Positions 20,630-33,635 are shown, numbered from the stretch's first letter. The stretch: DNA of 39,085 nt from Nemertoderma westbladi (GCA_032718475.1 JAUCBJ010004962.1:1-39085); one strand, 5' to 3'. The notes: a model not told the origin generated them from the letters alone. Translations and numbers: made by a program.

Positions 20630-21051
20630 ATTGGAATTACTTGGAGCTTTGTTATCTGCGAGATTAGTTAATTATGTAAATAAATCCTGAGAGAATTGCT
20701 TCAAGATTTCGAGCTGCTACTATTGGGTTGACTTGGAGATTGTTTTAGGTTGGTTAGTGAAACCAAGTTACTTCTGGAACACATTTGTTTCGAATAGAGT
20801 TCAGGAGATATACGATTTGACTTCAATTGAACATGGAGGTTCGTCCCAGGCATTCGTAATCCTGCAGATTTGTTTTCACGAGGGGCTAGTCTCTGTGAAC
20901 TTAAGGAATGTTCATTCTATTGGCATGGCCCAAATTGTCTCATTAAGTCCGAGGATTGTTGGCCGATAGGAAACATGTTCATGTTGAACACAGATCTCAA
21001 TTTACCGGAAAAGAAGCAAATAAAGCCTCATAAATTTGTAAAGAATATTTG
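20630..21051 (+). pseudogene. BEL/Pao RNase H end
   Basis: Frames show LGWLVKPSYFWNTFVSNRVQ, EIYDLTSIEHG and FYWHGPNCLIKS, matching the BEL pattern LGWL..P...K.FV.NRV.EI and ..WWHGP..L. Several frameshifts are present. A TTAA foldback element interrupts the reading at 21052. Confidence 0.75.
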
Positions 21052-21055
21052 TTAA

Positions 21056-21439
21056 GGCCTGTTTACACGTGGCAACTTTTAGAGCAACTTTCTCGGACAA
21101 CTAGCAACTTTTTTTGGAGCAACTTAATTTAATCGCTGTTTACACGTGGCAACTTTACCAGCAACTTTACCAGCAACTTGGCCGGCAACTTTTAGAGCAA
21201 CTTGGCTAGTTTGACTGTAAAATTGTGGGTCATTTTATCTACTAGCTAGTTTTTGATAATTTAATTTGATTAACCCACTTTAATTCGCCAACGCAAATTC
21301 CTTCAAGTTGCCGTAAAAGTTGAGCAACTTTTACAGCAACTTTTTTGCGTGTTTACACGGAGCAACTTGATCGGCAACCTGGGTTGCTCCACAAGTTGCC
21401 GAGAAAGTTGCTCTAAAAGTTGCCACGTGTAAACAGGCC
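21056..21439. mobile_element. TTAA-flanked foldback MITE, 384 bp
   Basis: The ends are perfect 41-bp inverted repeats, starting GGCCTGTTTACACG and ending CGTGTAAACAGGCC. They are flanked on each side by TTAA (21052-21055 and 21440-21443), a piggyBac-type target. The interior is built from many GCAACTTT-type words in both orientations. There is no coding capacity. It is inserted in the BEL remnant, whose reading resumes downstream. It would fold into one long hairpin. Confidence 0.88.
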
Positions 21440-21443
21440 TTAA

Positions 21444-21735
21444 GAAATCACTTGAATCGAGATCAGTTGTTATAGATGAAATCTGCCAATGTTTGGCGCT
21501 GAAAGTTTAACCCACTAAGGGCTAAGGTATTTAGTACAGAAGTTGTTGACTATTTTAGTAATTTTGAGGCTGTTGAGATTTACAGCTCGTAGCTTTAGAT
21601 GGTTATCTAGAATTTGTAGAACTAGTAAATCTCAACATTCTATTTATCGAACCTTGATATCTTCCAAAGAGTTGGAAAATGCGGAGTTACATTGGATTAG
21701 ACTGTTGCAGCAACATTGGTGGCGGCCACCCTAGA
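21444..21735 (+). pseudogene. BEL/Pao region between RNase H and integrase
   Basis: The frame 21543-21734 reads RLLRFTARSFRWLSRI, then ISSKELENAELHWIRLLQQ, a pattern found before the integrase in BEL elements (LLR.TAWVLRF, L...E...AE..WI...Q). No integrase follows, so the element is truncated here. Confidence 0.7.
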
Positions 21736-21739
21736 AACG

Positions 21740-22074
21740 GACCTTAGCATAGGAATGTCAATTTTTGTTTTATTGCTTCATTCGATGCAGAATTTTCCGT
21801 AGAATTCGAAAATGAAAACGGCTAAGCGAGATCTTGTTTATTTCGTGAGATATGGCCGTTTTTCTAAAGCACTTTTCGAATAATTTTTGACATTTTTGTC
21901 AAAAAGTTGAAAATTTTAATTTGGCTCATTTTGACTCAAATCGGCATATATTGCATATATTATTATATATAATTCAAATTCAAAATTGTAGTTCATGACA
22001 ATTATTAATATTAGTTCTTAGTCATTAGGCCTAGTTATTTATTTCTTTAGTAAGTTATTTCTTTAGTTATTTAT
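21740..22074. other. AT-rich, no gene
   Basis: No coding or repeat structure recognised apart from short TTATTTCTTTAG duplications near 22030-22070. Confidence 0.6.
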
Positions 22075-23400
22075 GCTACTAGTTGTTTGTCTTTTTCGGC
22101 CTTCCTCTCCTCCGTTTTACTACTGGCGCTCCGTCACGCTCAGTCGCATTGGTGGTGGCTGCGGAGGTGGACGGTTCTTCCCCACACTTTTTCGCTCTCC
22201 CTTTAGTCTGTTTGACCACAGCAGCTGAAGCTGAAGAAGTGGATGGACCCTCAATGGTCGCAATAACTTTCGTTGGTCTTGAAACCTTTGGCTTACTACA
22301 GAATAGTTCCTTTGTAAGTTCAGAGCGACAGTGCGGTCTTATGACGTCATACAGGTACCACTGGCGCTCTACTGAGAGACCTTCAGGGATCTTCTTCTCT
22401 GGTAGATCAATGGGGATAGAACAATTATCCGATCAATGGGGATAGAACAATTATCCTTTATAATAACTTGCTGCGTCCAGTGTGTATCACTTGCTAATTT
22501 CTTCATAAAGACCACCCCTGGTGTCTCCTTAGTAAACCGGAAATGGTGGTAGTTGGTGATAAGTGTGATTGGTTTGTACGTGGAACTGAAGTACGTTGAC
22601 CAGTTGTACCAGGCAACTACTTCTTGGCCAGTAGTTGGATCGCAAGTTCCAATGACTTCATTCTTCGAAGTTGACTTCCTAACAACTTCCAAAATGTCGT
22701 TGAAAGTATCGACATCAGTTGCCCTAAACTTCTGCTTGATTGAGCCAAATCGACCATCAGGGCGGAATTTTGTGTGTCCTGCAAGCATGAAGTTAAATGG
22801 TAATATCGTCGTTAAAACCACTGGCAACCCTCCATAAAAGATAGTGCATCATTGCATTATTTTTATTTTGCGATACTGTATTGTCCGCCTGCAAGTCCAA
22901 ACAAACGATTGCAACCTAGGCTCAGTCGGTGGTGCTGCAAACTGATCACGCTATCGGCTCCCTTGCCTGCTACGTGAGACTCGTCAATCAGGAAGTTTAA
23001 CTGTTGTCTACTTATCTCGTCATAAAGTCCGAACAGCCCACACTTTCGGGGAACCTGAAAATATATTGGACCTACTTGTTGCGGACTATAAGGATACGAT
23101 AAGTTTTGTGCGTAATCGAATGACACCATTGATCGCCCCTCTTCCTTAGCAGTAGTAACTAGGCTATTATAATTATAATGTCTGCGCTGTCCGTTGGCCT
23201 CTTCTAGGTGACTGGTAGCTAGCTACCTTTAGAGCTTCAACTCGTCGCTCCTCTAGTGGCATTTTGTTAGCTCGAAGAACGTTGGTACTGTTAATTTTGC
23301 AGGTTTCGCATAAATCCTGCATAAATTTCATGCAGCCTATGTAGGGGCAAAATTTGTCCCAAATACGCATGAAACCCCAGTATGTGACAGCACGAAATCC
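22075..23400 (-). pseudogene. Broken mobile-element-type gene resembling DUF7869 proteins
   Basis: Read on the minus strand in order: LWDKFCPYIGCM-like start with CETC (23370-23173), FDYAQNLSYPYSPQQVGPIYF and LIDESHVAGKGADSVISL (23129-22863), SQNKNNAMMHYLLWRVASGF in another frame, FMLAGHTKFRPDGRFGSIKQ and NYHHFRFTKETPGVVF (22827-22369), then a Lys/Arg/Ser-rich tail ending near 22083. The order and wording match the DUF7869-bearing proteins abundant in invertebrate genomes, as I remember them; these look transposon-derived. The LHADNC-type acidic motif survives only as ADN. Several frameshifts, one from a 26-bp tandem duplication, make it a pseudogene. Confidence 0.7.
22405..22456 (+). repeat. 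26-bp tandem duplication
   Basis: A 26-bp block starting GATCAATGGGG is repeated exactly once, head to tail. It lies in the coding part of the DUF7869-like gene and shifts its frame by two bases. Confidence 0.95.
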
Positions 23401-24647
23401 TGCAATCTCACAATGCTTGGTATAATACTGTTTTAGAGATTTTTATTCAACATTGACCAAGAGACAATTTCTACCTGTTACAAACAACATATTAGCTCTG
23501 AACCCTTGATATGATGAAGTGCAAAAAATCCTATCCTACTCCCAAAGGGAGAACCTCCGGTTTGGATGTTGATTTTGCACCTTCATGTGACATCCTTCAA
23601 ATAATATAATATTATATAATAATATGATAATTTTATATGCTAGGAATAGATATTGTATTAGATATCCCATTTGGTGTGCTATACAAATTGGAGTTTGGTC
23701 AACATAAAATTGTTACAATGTTAAATTGTTACAATGTTAAATTGTTAAAATTGTTATAAAATTTTACATAAAATTAGACTTTTTAAATGTATCAATGAAT
23801 TTGAATCGCATTTTTCTCAATATTGATATTTTCACGATAAACACCCCATTATCTCAGGAAGTTGTGAACGGTTTTGGCTAAAATTTGGCTCAAATGTTAG
23901 CTATGGAAGTGGAACTAGCCACCTAGTCTAACAATTATAACTATATTTAGCTAAATAAATGTAATAAAACTAATGCTAAATATCGAATTTATTTAATTAA
24001 TTAGTTAATATTATTAAATATAAATTTTTCAAATTTTGTCGAAATTTTATTATTCTAGTTTGAGTTTTGTCAGACACTTTTCTACGTATTATGTGAAAAG
24101 TTTGAACTATTTCATTGAATAGTTCAAAAAGATCAGGTCATATGTTTCAATGGAAAACATTAAGGAATTCGTTCGTGTCCCTACCCCCTTTTATTAAGGT
24201 GGCTTATAATGTAATAACTATTTACATACTTGTGTGGAAAGTAGCACTTTGCAGTGTGATGATCCGAGTGGCTTTGTTACACGAACGAACGTTAGTGAAT
24301 GATTGAAAATAAAGCCACGAGGATCAGAACACTTTAAAGTACTTTGCAACAAGTATGTATGTAGTTTTATTCCAAAATTTTAATATTACGAAATTATTGT
24401 ACATGTACATACATTATAAGTGATAGAAACTGTACAAATCATAATAGTTGCTGTATAAAAAATTGTAAAAATGACATTTTAAATTGTGTTACAAATTATG
24501 TTATAAATAAGTTCGCTTATATTTATGGTGGCGTTTGGAGCCATGTTATAATAATATAGCTAGGCCCTACTGGTTATTAATAGCTATACCCCGCCTACCG
24601 GTAGGTAATGCAGTAGGCCTATCTGGTTGTCATGCAAATTTCAACCT

Positions 24648-24736
24648 ATTGTTTACGTGATAACCATTGACGGCGTTAAGTAATGTCCCCTCAGTGGACA
24701 TTACTTAAAGCCGTCAATGGTTACCACGTAAACAAT
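24648..24736. repeat. Short foldback, 41-bp arms
   Basis: Arms 24648-24688 and 24696-24736 pair with two mismatches around a 7-nt loop. The arms contain GTTTACGTG and GACGGCGTTAAGTAATG. Probably a deletion derivative of a terminal-inverted-repeat transposon. Confidence 0.85.
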
Positions 24737-25118
24737 AACACCAAATACAATACTAAATGTACAGGCCAATACAATGCTGTAATGTCCTCTAAAGTTGTAA
24801 AGTGCTAAATGACAACTCGCTGTTAATACTAACGGCGTTGAGTAATGTTACAATTTTGGAATAAAATATTATTACAAAAATAATTTCACACTGTATATCC
24901 ATTGGAATTTGAATGGAAAAAAGAAGGCAGTTAGCTACCGGTAGCTACCTAGTCTAATGCAGAAACTGACATCAAATCGAGTGAAAAGAAAGGGAAAAAG
25001 AGGGGGCCGAAACTGCGAACACCGGACAATATCTTCTAGCAGATACTAACCCCCCTTATGACAGTTTATGCTAGCGTATTTGGTCCTGGGGGTCATAATA
25101 CGCCAGCGGATTTTATCC

Positions 25119-25141
25119 GGGGGGGGGGGGGGGGGGGGGGG
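25119..25141 (+). repeat. Homopolymer of 23 G
   Basis: A continuous G run, able to form G-quadruplexes. Length is probably unstable or uncertain in the assembly. Confidence 0.9.
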
Positions 25142-25782
25142 CGTGGGGCTGAATCTCCAGGGGGCAAAATATGCTGTGAAACCGGGATAGAACATTCTGT
25201 TTGGTGAGTTTGTGATGATTTTAATAAACATATAAACAATTAGGCTTATCTGAGGGTGTATGACCCTAAGGTGCCAAATGCCATCACCTTTTACAGTACA
25301 ACATCCAGTAAGTACAATATCTATAATTTAAAAGTTATTAAGAATGCATTAGGTGCATTGTGTAAATTACCAATTTAGAGTCAGTCAGAGATAATAAGTC
25401 AGTATCCCAATTGGTCAACTTTTGTCACGAAACCATATCTATCCTTATATCCTTATATCATCCACGATTTTCACAGTAGTATCTAATGCTAACTGTCGTA
25501 CAGCCTGATTAGTGGGACGAATCCGTTGTTCTGTGATAATTATTGTCCAGAATCCGTTCCAATTTGAAAATATACGCATTTATATTATTTATATGTAGAA
25601 ATGTATACGATATGAAAAGATTTCATTCAAAATAGGACTATTGGAGAATAGCCTTGTGAATTGAATGTTGGAAACGACAACTGTTATACCATATCTCTTT
25701 AAATGCTAATATAATACCAAAATCACCAAGTGAGAAGTAGCATAATAATACCAACAACCAAAAGTTTTAGAATAAAGCTTTT

Positions 25783-28700
25783 TTAACAAATCCCATTTCT
25801 AATATAAATTCCGCCACCGCTATTAACACCCCAAACAACACCATTGTAACTACTAACACTCGCTTGGATTAAGCCACCATCAATCCTGACCCACTTTGGA
25901 GCTGCGTTGTCCCCACCCACCCGGGCTGCATATATTTCTTGGTTTGATTTTGTAGCCCACAGAATACCATCTTTGCCAGAACTAATTGTATTCCATCCAC
26001 CTCCACTTTTAGCACTCCAGGAAGTCACTACAGACCTTGATCCAAAAGTGTTTTGCATGTAATACATTGTACGTCCTCTATTGACACCCCAAACACCAGC
26101 ACCTCCGAAGGTAATGTCCATAAGTTTTCCACCAACATGTGTCCAACTTGTACCAGCTGGGTTTGACAGAGAGGCCCCACTCCTTACATATATGTCATCA
26201 TTTCTGTTAACCCCCCACATTCCATTAGTGGTGGAGTCAACTGCAACTCGAGTGAGGCCACCAGCAATTTGTGTCCAGCCAGCACCAGCCGGATTTCCTC
26301 CATGAATGCCGTGACGAATGTAAATATTTCCTCCTGAATTGGTTCCCCATACAATATTACTACCGACGGCGATATTGCTTAGCCCTCCAGGAATATGCTG
26401 CCATCCAGAACCAGAACTGCATGAGCCATATGTACCTGATCTGTAATAGATATTATCACCTGAATTCACTCCCCAAACACCTGCTTGACCAACACTCACC
26501 CATTTAAGGCCGCCTGCTACATTTGACCACGATGTTCCAGTCAACTGATTATCATTTGGAGGGGTATGAGGAGCTGTTTTTGCACATCTCCCTTCTCTAA
26601 ACCAAATTCCATTTCCACTATTGACACCCCAAATAGCACCATTGTAATTGCTGACACTCGCTTGTATTAGTCCACCATCAACTCTATGCCATTCTGGAAC
26701 AGGATTGTCTGCTGACACTTTGGCACCATATATTTCTTGGTTTGATTTTGTAGCCCAAATAATACCATCTTTGCCAGAACTAATTGTATTCCATCCACCT
26801 CCACTTTTAGCACTCCAGGAAGTCACTACAGACCTTGATCCGAAAGTGTTTTGCATGTAATACATTGTACGTCCTCTATTGACACCCCAAACACCTGCAC
26901 CTCCAAAGGTAATGTCCATAAGTTTTCCACCAACATGTGTCCAACTTGTACCAGCTGGGTTTGCCAGAGAGGCTCCACTCCTTACAAATATATCATCATT
27001 ACTATTAACCCCCCACATTCCATTAGTGGTGGAGTCAACTGCAACTCGTGAGAGGCCACCAGCAACTTGAACCCAATCAGAACCAATGGGATTTGGACTA
27101 TGAATTCCATTACGATAGTAAATATTTCCAGCACTATTTACACCCCAGACAACATCATTACCAACGGCAATGTTGCTAAGGCCTCCAGAAATTTGTTGCC
27201 ACCCAGTACCTGTATGGCATGCCTCATAAGTGCCTGTTCTATAATATATGTTATCACCTGAATTGACACCCCAAACACCTGCTTGGCCAACACTCACCCA
27301 TTTAAGACCACCTGCTACATTGGTCCATGAGTTTCCTATAATACCTTCATCTGCATCAGGTGTGTGTACATCTGTTTTTGCACATGTCCCTTCTCTAAAC
27401 CAAATTCCATTTCCACTATTGACACCCCAAACAGCACCATTGTAATTGCTGACACTTGCTTGTATTAGTCCACCATCAACTCTATGCCATTCTGGAACAG
27501 GATTGTCTGCTGACACTTTGGCACCATATATTTCTTGGTTTGATTTTGTAGCCCAAATAATACCATCTTTGCCAGAACTAATTGTATTCCATGCACCTCC
27601 AAGTTGAGCACTCCAGGAAGTCACAGCAGACCTTGATCCGAAAGTGTTTTGCATGTAATACATTGTACGTCCACTATTGACACCCCAAACACCTGCACCT
27701 CCGAAGGTAATGTCCATAAGTTTTCCACCAACATGTGTCCAACTTGTACCAGCTGGGTTTGCCAGAGAGGCTCCACTCCTTACAAATATGTCATCATTAC
27801 TATTAACCCCCCACATTCCATTAGTGGTGGAGTCAACTGAAACTCGTGAGAGGCCACCAGCAACTTGTACCCAATCAGAACCAATGGGATTTGGACTATG
27901 AATTCCATTACGATAGTAAATATTTCCAGCACTATTTACACCCCAGACAACATCATTACCAACTGCAATGTTGCTAAGGCCTCCAGGAATTTGTTGCCAC
28001 CCAGTACCTGTATGGCATGCCTCATAAGTGCCTGTTCTATAATATATGTTATCACCTGAATTGACACCCCAAACACCTGCTTGGCCAACACTCACCCATT
28101 TAAGACCACCTGCTACATTGGTCCATGAGTTTCCTATAATACCTTCATCTGCATCAGGTGTGTGTACATCTGTTTTTGCACATGTCCCTTCTCTAAACCA
28201 AATTCCATTTCCACTATTGACACCCCAAACAGCACCATTGTAATTGCTGACACTTGCTTGTATTAGTCCACCATCAACTCTATGCCATTCTGGAACAGGA
28301 TTGTCTGCTGACACTTTGGCACCATATATTTCTTGGTTTGATTTTGTAGCCCAAATAATACCATCTTTGCCAGAACTAATTGTATTCCATGCACCTCCAA
28401 GTTGAGCACTCCAGGAAGTCACAGCAGACCTTGATCCGAAAGTGTTTTGCATGTAATACATTGTACGTCCACTATTGACACCCCAAACACCAGCACCTCC
28501 GAAGGTAATGTCCATAAGTTTTCCACCAACATGTGTCCAACTTGTACCAGCTGGGTTTGCCAGAGAGGCTCCACTCCTTACAAATATGTCATCATTACTA
28601 TTAACCCCCCACATTCCATTAGTGGTGGAGTCAACTGAAACTCGTGAGAGGCCACCAGCAACTTGTACCCAATCAGAACCAATGGGATTTGGACTATGAA

Positions 28701-31700
28701 TTCCATTACGATAGTAAATATTTCCAGCACTATTTACACCCCAGACAACATCATTACCAACTGCAATGTTGCTAAGGCCTCCAGGAATTTGTTGCCACCC
28801 AGTACCTGTATGGCATGCCTCATAAGTGCCTGTTCTATAATATATGTTATCACCTGAATTGACACCCCAAACACCTGCTTGGCCAACACTCACCCATTTA
28901 AGACCACCTGCTACATTGGTCCATGAGTTTCCTATAATACCTTCATCTGCATCAGGTGTGTGTACATCTGTTTTTGCACATGTCCCTTCTCTAAACCAAA
29001 TTCCATTTCCACTATTGACACCCCAAACAGCACCATTGTAATTGCTGACACTTGCTTGTATTAGTCCACCATCAACTCTATGCCATTCTGGAACAGGATT
29101 GTCTGCTGACACTTTGGCACCATATATTTCTTGGTTTGATTTTGTAGCCCAAATAATACCATCTTTGCCAGAACTAATTGTATTCCATGCACCTCCAAGT
29201 TGAGCACTCCAGGAAGTCACAGCAGACCTTGATCCGAAAGTGTTTTGCATGTAATACATTGTACGTCCACTATTGACACCCCAAACACCAGCACCTCCGA
29301 AGGTAATGTCCATAAGTTTTCCACCAACATGTGTCCAACTTGTACCAGCTGGGTTTGCCAGAGAGGCTCCACTCCTTACAAATATGTCATCATTACTATT
29401 AACCCCCCACATTCCATTAGTGGTGGAGTCAACTGAAACTCGTGAGAGGCCACCAGCAACTTGTACCCAATCAGAACCAATGGGATTTGGACTATGAATT
29501 CCATTACGATAGTAAATATTTCCAGCACTATTTACACCCCAGACAACATCATTACCAACTGCAATGTTGCTAAGGCCTCCAGGAATTTGTTGCCACCCAG
29601 TACCTGTATGGCATGCCTCATAAGTGCCTGTTCTATAATATATGTTATCACCTGAATTGACACCCCAAACACCTGCTTGGCCAACACTCACCCATTTAAG
29701 ACCACCTGCTACATTGGTCCATGAGTTTCCTATAATACCTTCATCTGCATCAGGTGTGTGTACATCTGTTTTTGCACATGTCCCTTCTCTAAACCAAATT
29801 CCATTTCCACTATTGACACCCCAAACAGCACCATTGTAATTGCTGACACTTGCTTGTATTAGTCCACCATCAACTCTATGCCATTCTGGAATAGGATTGT
29901 CTGCTGATACTTTAGCACCATATATTTCTTGGTTTGATTTTGTAGCCCAAATAATACCATCTTTGCCAGAACTAATTGTATTCCATGCACCTCCAAGTTG
30001 AGCACTCCAGGAAGTCACAGCAGACCTTGATCCGAAAGTGTTTTGCATGTAATACATTGTACGTCCACTATTGACACCCCAAACACCTGCACCTCCGAAG
30101 GTAATGTCCATAAGTTTTCCACCGACATGTGTCCAACTTGTACCAGCTGGGTTTGACAGAGAGGCCCCACTCCTTACAAATATATCATCATTACTATTAA
30201 CCCCCCACATTCCATTAGTGGTGGAGTCAACTGCAACTCGTGAGAGGCCACCAGCAACTTGTACCCAATCAGAACCAATGGGATTTGGACTATGAATTCA
30301 ATTACGATAGTAAATATTTCCAGCACTATTTACACCCCAGACAACATCATTACCAACTGCAATGTTGCTAAGGCCTCCAGGAATTTGTTGCCAACCACTA
30401 CCTGTATGGCATGCCTCATAAGTGCCTGTTCTATAATATATGTTATCACCTGAATTGACACCCCAAACACCTGCTTGGCCAACACTCACCCATTTAAGAC
30501 CACCTGCTACATTAGTCCATGAGTTTCCTATAATACCTTCATCTGCATCAGGTGTGTGTACATCTGTTTTTGCACATGTCCCTTCTCTAAACCAAATTCC
30601 ATTTCCACTATTGACACCCCAAACAGCACCATTGTAATTGCTGACACTTGCTTGTATTAGTCCACCATCAACTCTATGCCATTCTGGAACAGGATTGTCT
30701 GCTGACACTTTGGCACCATATATTTCTTGGTTTGATTTTGTAGCCCAAATAATACCATCTTTGCCAGAACTAATTGTATTCCATGCACCTCCAAGTTGAG
30801 CACTCCAGGAAGTAACTGCAGACCTTGATCCGAAAGTGTTTTGCATGTAATACATTGTATGTCCTCTATTGACACCCCAAACACCTGCACCTCCGAAGGT
30901 AATGTCCATAAGTTTTCCACCGACATGTGTCCAACTTGTACCAGCTGGGTTTGCCAGAGAGGCCCCACTCCTTACAAATATATCATCATTACTATTAACC
31001 CCCCACATTCCATTAGTGGTGGAGTCAACTGCAACTCGTGAGAGGCCACCAGCAACTTGTACCCAATCAGAACCAATGGGATTTGGACTATGAATTCCAT
31101 TACGATAGTAAATATTTCCAGCACTATTTACACCCCAGACAACATCATTACCAACTGCAATGTTGCTAAGGCCTCCAGGAATTTGTTGCCAACCACTACC
31201 TGTATGGCATGCCTCATAAGTGCCTGTTCTATAATATATGTTATCACCTGAATTGACACCCCAAACACCTGCTTGGCCAACACTCACCCATTTAAGACCA
31301 CCTGCTACATTGGTCCATGAGTTTCCTATAATACCTTCATCTGCATCAGGTGTGTGTACATCTGTTTTTGCACATCTCCCTTCTCTAAACCAAATTCCAT
31401 TTCCACTATTGACACCCCAAACAGCACCATTGTAATTGCTGACACTTGCTTGTATTAGTCCACCATCAACTCTATGCCATTCTGGAACAGGATTGTCTGC
31501 TGATACTTTGGCACCATATATTTCTTGGTTTGATTTTGTAGCCCAAATAATACCATCTTTGCCAGAACTAATTGTATTCCATGCACCTCCAAGTTGAGCA
31601 CTCCAGGAAGTCACAGCAGACCTTGATCCGAAAGTGTTTTGCATGTAATACATTGTACGTCCACTATTGACACCCCAAACACCTGCACCTCCGAAGGTAA

Positions 31701-33566
31701 TGTCCATAAGTTTTCCACCAACATGTGTCCAACTTGTACCAGCTGGGTTTGCCAGAGAGGCCCCACTCCTTACAAATATATCATCATTACTATTAACCCC
31801 CCACATTCCATTAGTGGTGGAGTCAACTGCAACTCGTGAGAGGCCACCAGCAACTTGTACCCAATCAGAACCAATGGGATTTGGACTATGAATTCCATTA
31901 CGATAGTAAATATTTCCAGCACTATTTACACCCCAGACAACATCATTACCAACTGCAATGTTGCTAAGGCCTCCAGGAATTTGTTGCCAACCACTACCTG
32001 TATGGCATGCCTCATAAGTGCCTGTTCTATAATATATGTTATCACCTGAATTGACACCCCAAACACCTGCTTGGCCAACACTCACCCATTTAAGGCCTCC
32101 TGCTACATTGGTCCATGAAGTTCCTGTTATCTCAGTAATTTTATTTATGATATGGGCATCATCTTTTTCACATGTACCCTCTCTAAACCAAATATCATTT
32201 CCATTATTAACACCCCATACAGCTCCATCCCAGTTGCTTATACTTGCTTGCATTAAACCCCCTTCAATCTTATGCCAATTCGGAGAAACGTTAGATGCAT
32301 CTACCTTTGCAGCAAATATTTCACTGTTAGTTGCAATTGCCCAAATAACACCATCTTTGCCAGAACTAATTGTGTTCCATGAACTTCCAGCCTGTGCACT
32401 CCAGGAAGTTACTGCAGACTTTGATCCAAATGTGTTTTGCATGTAATACATTGTATGCCCACGATTAACACCCCAAACCCCTGCACCTCCAAAGGTAATG
32501 TCCATAAGCTTTCCACCGACATGTGTCCAACCTGTACCAGCTGGGTTTGAAAGAGATGCCTCATTCCTTACAAATATATCATCATTCCTGTTAACCCCCC
32601 ACATTCCATTGGTGGTGGAGTCAACTGCAACTCGTGAGAGACCACCAGCAACTTGTACCCAATCAGAACCTACTGGAAGTGCTGCATGGATTCCAGCACG
32701 ATAGTAAATATTTCCAGCACTATTTACACCCCAGACAACATCATTACCAACTGCAATGTTGCTAAGGCCTCCAGGAATTTGTTGCCACCCAGTACCTGTA
32801 TGGCATTCCTCATAAGTGCCTGTTCTATAATATATGTTATCACCTGAATTGACACCCCAAACACCTGCTTGGCCAACACTCACCCATTTAAGGCCACCAG
32901 GTATTTTGGTCCATGATGTTCCTTTTGGAGGCCCAATAAGAGATTGTGCCTCATTATATACCTGACAATCGTTTTTCAGCATTGTAGCAGAGTTGTCTGT
33001 AGATACACCCCATACACAATTAGAATGACCACCAATACTAACTTGCTTAAGATTTTCATTTATAATTTTCCATTCACCTGACATTAAATTATTTGCATCT
33101 TCCAAGCGAACATAAACTTTGTTACCACTTTGAGCCCAAAGAACACCATATCCTACCTCAATCCTTGATAAGTGAGATCCATGGGTGCTTTTCCATCCAG
33201 TACCATCTGTTCCACTACCTCCAAACGTCATTGTTCTGTAATATGCGGTACCTCCAGAATTAACACCCCAAACTCCCAAAGGTCCTATTGAAATATGACT
33301 CAACCCACCAGCAATATGGACCCATCCAGTTCCTTCAAGGGTAGACGCTTCTATTCCATTTCGGCGAAATATGCTATCTCCAGAGTTGACACCCCATACC
33401 TGGTTAGTCGTTGAACAGACTGAGATTTGTTTAAGCTTTCCTGCAATATGTTTCCATCCTGAACCTTTTGGATTGCTCTCTGAGATTCCAAGGCGGATGA
33501 AAATATCATCATTGGAATTTACACCCCAAACAGCACCATCTCCAACTGAGATTTGTTTCAAAGCAC
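25783..33566 (-). CDS. Giant tectonin beta-propeller protein, exon 2 (interrupted by one stop)
   Basis: This 7,784-bp exon begins after the acceptor TTTTTTAAG at 33567 and ends with TAA (25785-25783). It encodes blades in which WGVNS or a variant recurs about every 44 residues, for example VGQAGVWGVNSGDNIYYR. This is the tectonin repeat of fish-egg lectins, tachylectin-1 and tectonins. Blades 2-6 of propeller 1 are followed by nine units of six blades. Each blade starts GGL or GKL and ends in W plus a hydrophobic strand (SWTNVA, GWQQIP). Cys residues recur in GTYEACH and FREGTC and may form disulfides. The likely role is a secreted carbohydrate- or microbe-binding lectin, inferred from the family. 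A single TGA at 30300-30298 splits the frame; both sides are in the same frame with no other break. Exons 1 and 2 together would give about 2,670 residues. Confidence 0.9.
25786..32898 (-). repeat. Nine tandem 798-bp propeller units
   Basis: Units start (minus strand) at 32898, 32100, 31302, 30504, 29706, 28908, 28110, 27312 and 26514. Each is 266 codons and six tectonin blades, except the last, which is shorter because the C-terminal linker is missing. Units 3-9 are nearly identical, differing at scattered bases. Unit 2 (KVDASNVSPNWHK, ADAHIINK-type linker) and unit 10 (RSGTYGSCSSGSGW) are clearly diverged. Units 9 and 10 share a variant of blade 4 (RSVVTSWSAKSGGGW), which suggests conversion between neighbours. 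Confidence 0.95.
30298..30300 (-). other. In-frame nonsense codon in propeller 5
   Basis: The codon reads TGA where every other full-length copy of this blade has GGA (Gly, after YYRN; Ala-Gly context in unit 2). It is a single G-to-T change on the coding strand, with no frameshift. Translation would stop after about 1,167 residues, during blade 2 of propeller 5. Confidence 0.95.
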
Positions 33567-33635
33567 CTTAAAAAACAAACGAATATTAACGTTTGGTTGT
33601 GACACGACTTTTTGAGTAGCTGTACCACGACTTTC

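Larger units (their letters stand above)
23401..25782. other. AT-rich intergenic region
   Basis: No gene is seen. It holds a short inverted repeat (24648-24736), a related partial copy of its ACGGCGTTGAGTAATGT end near 24830, and a 23-nt G run. The tectonin gene's 3' UTR should start at its right edge on the minus strand, but no clear AATAAA signal was found on that strand. Confidence 0.6.

Noticed and set aside
25783-30210. Separate tectonin gene starting at the ATG at 30210
   Set aside because: It is in the same frame as the upstream exon, separated by one stop, and the ATG is an internal Met of a blade (NGMWGVNS). No promoter or signal peptide lies there.
26081-32847. Repeated short plus-strand frames of 60-140 codons across the tectonin exon
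   Set aside because: They recur every 798 bp as antisense shadows of the tectonin units and have no independent support.
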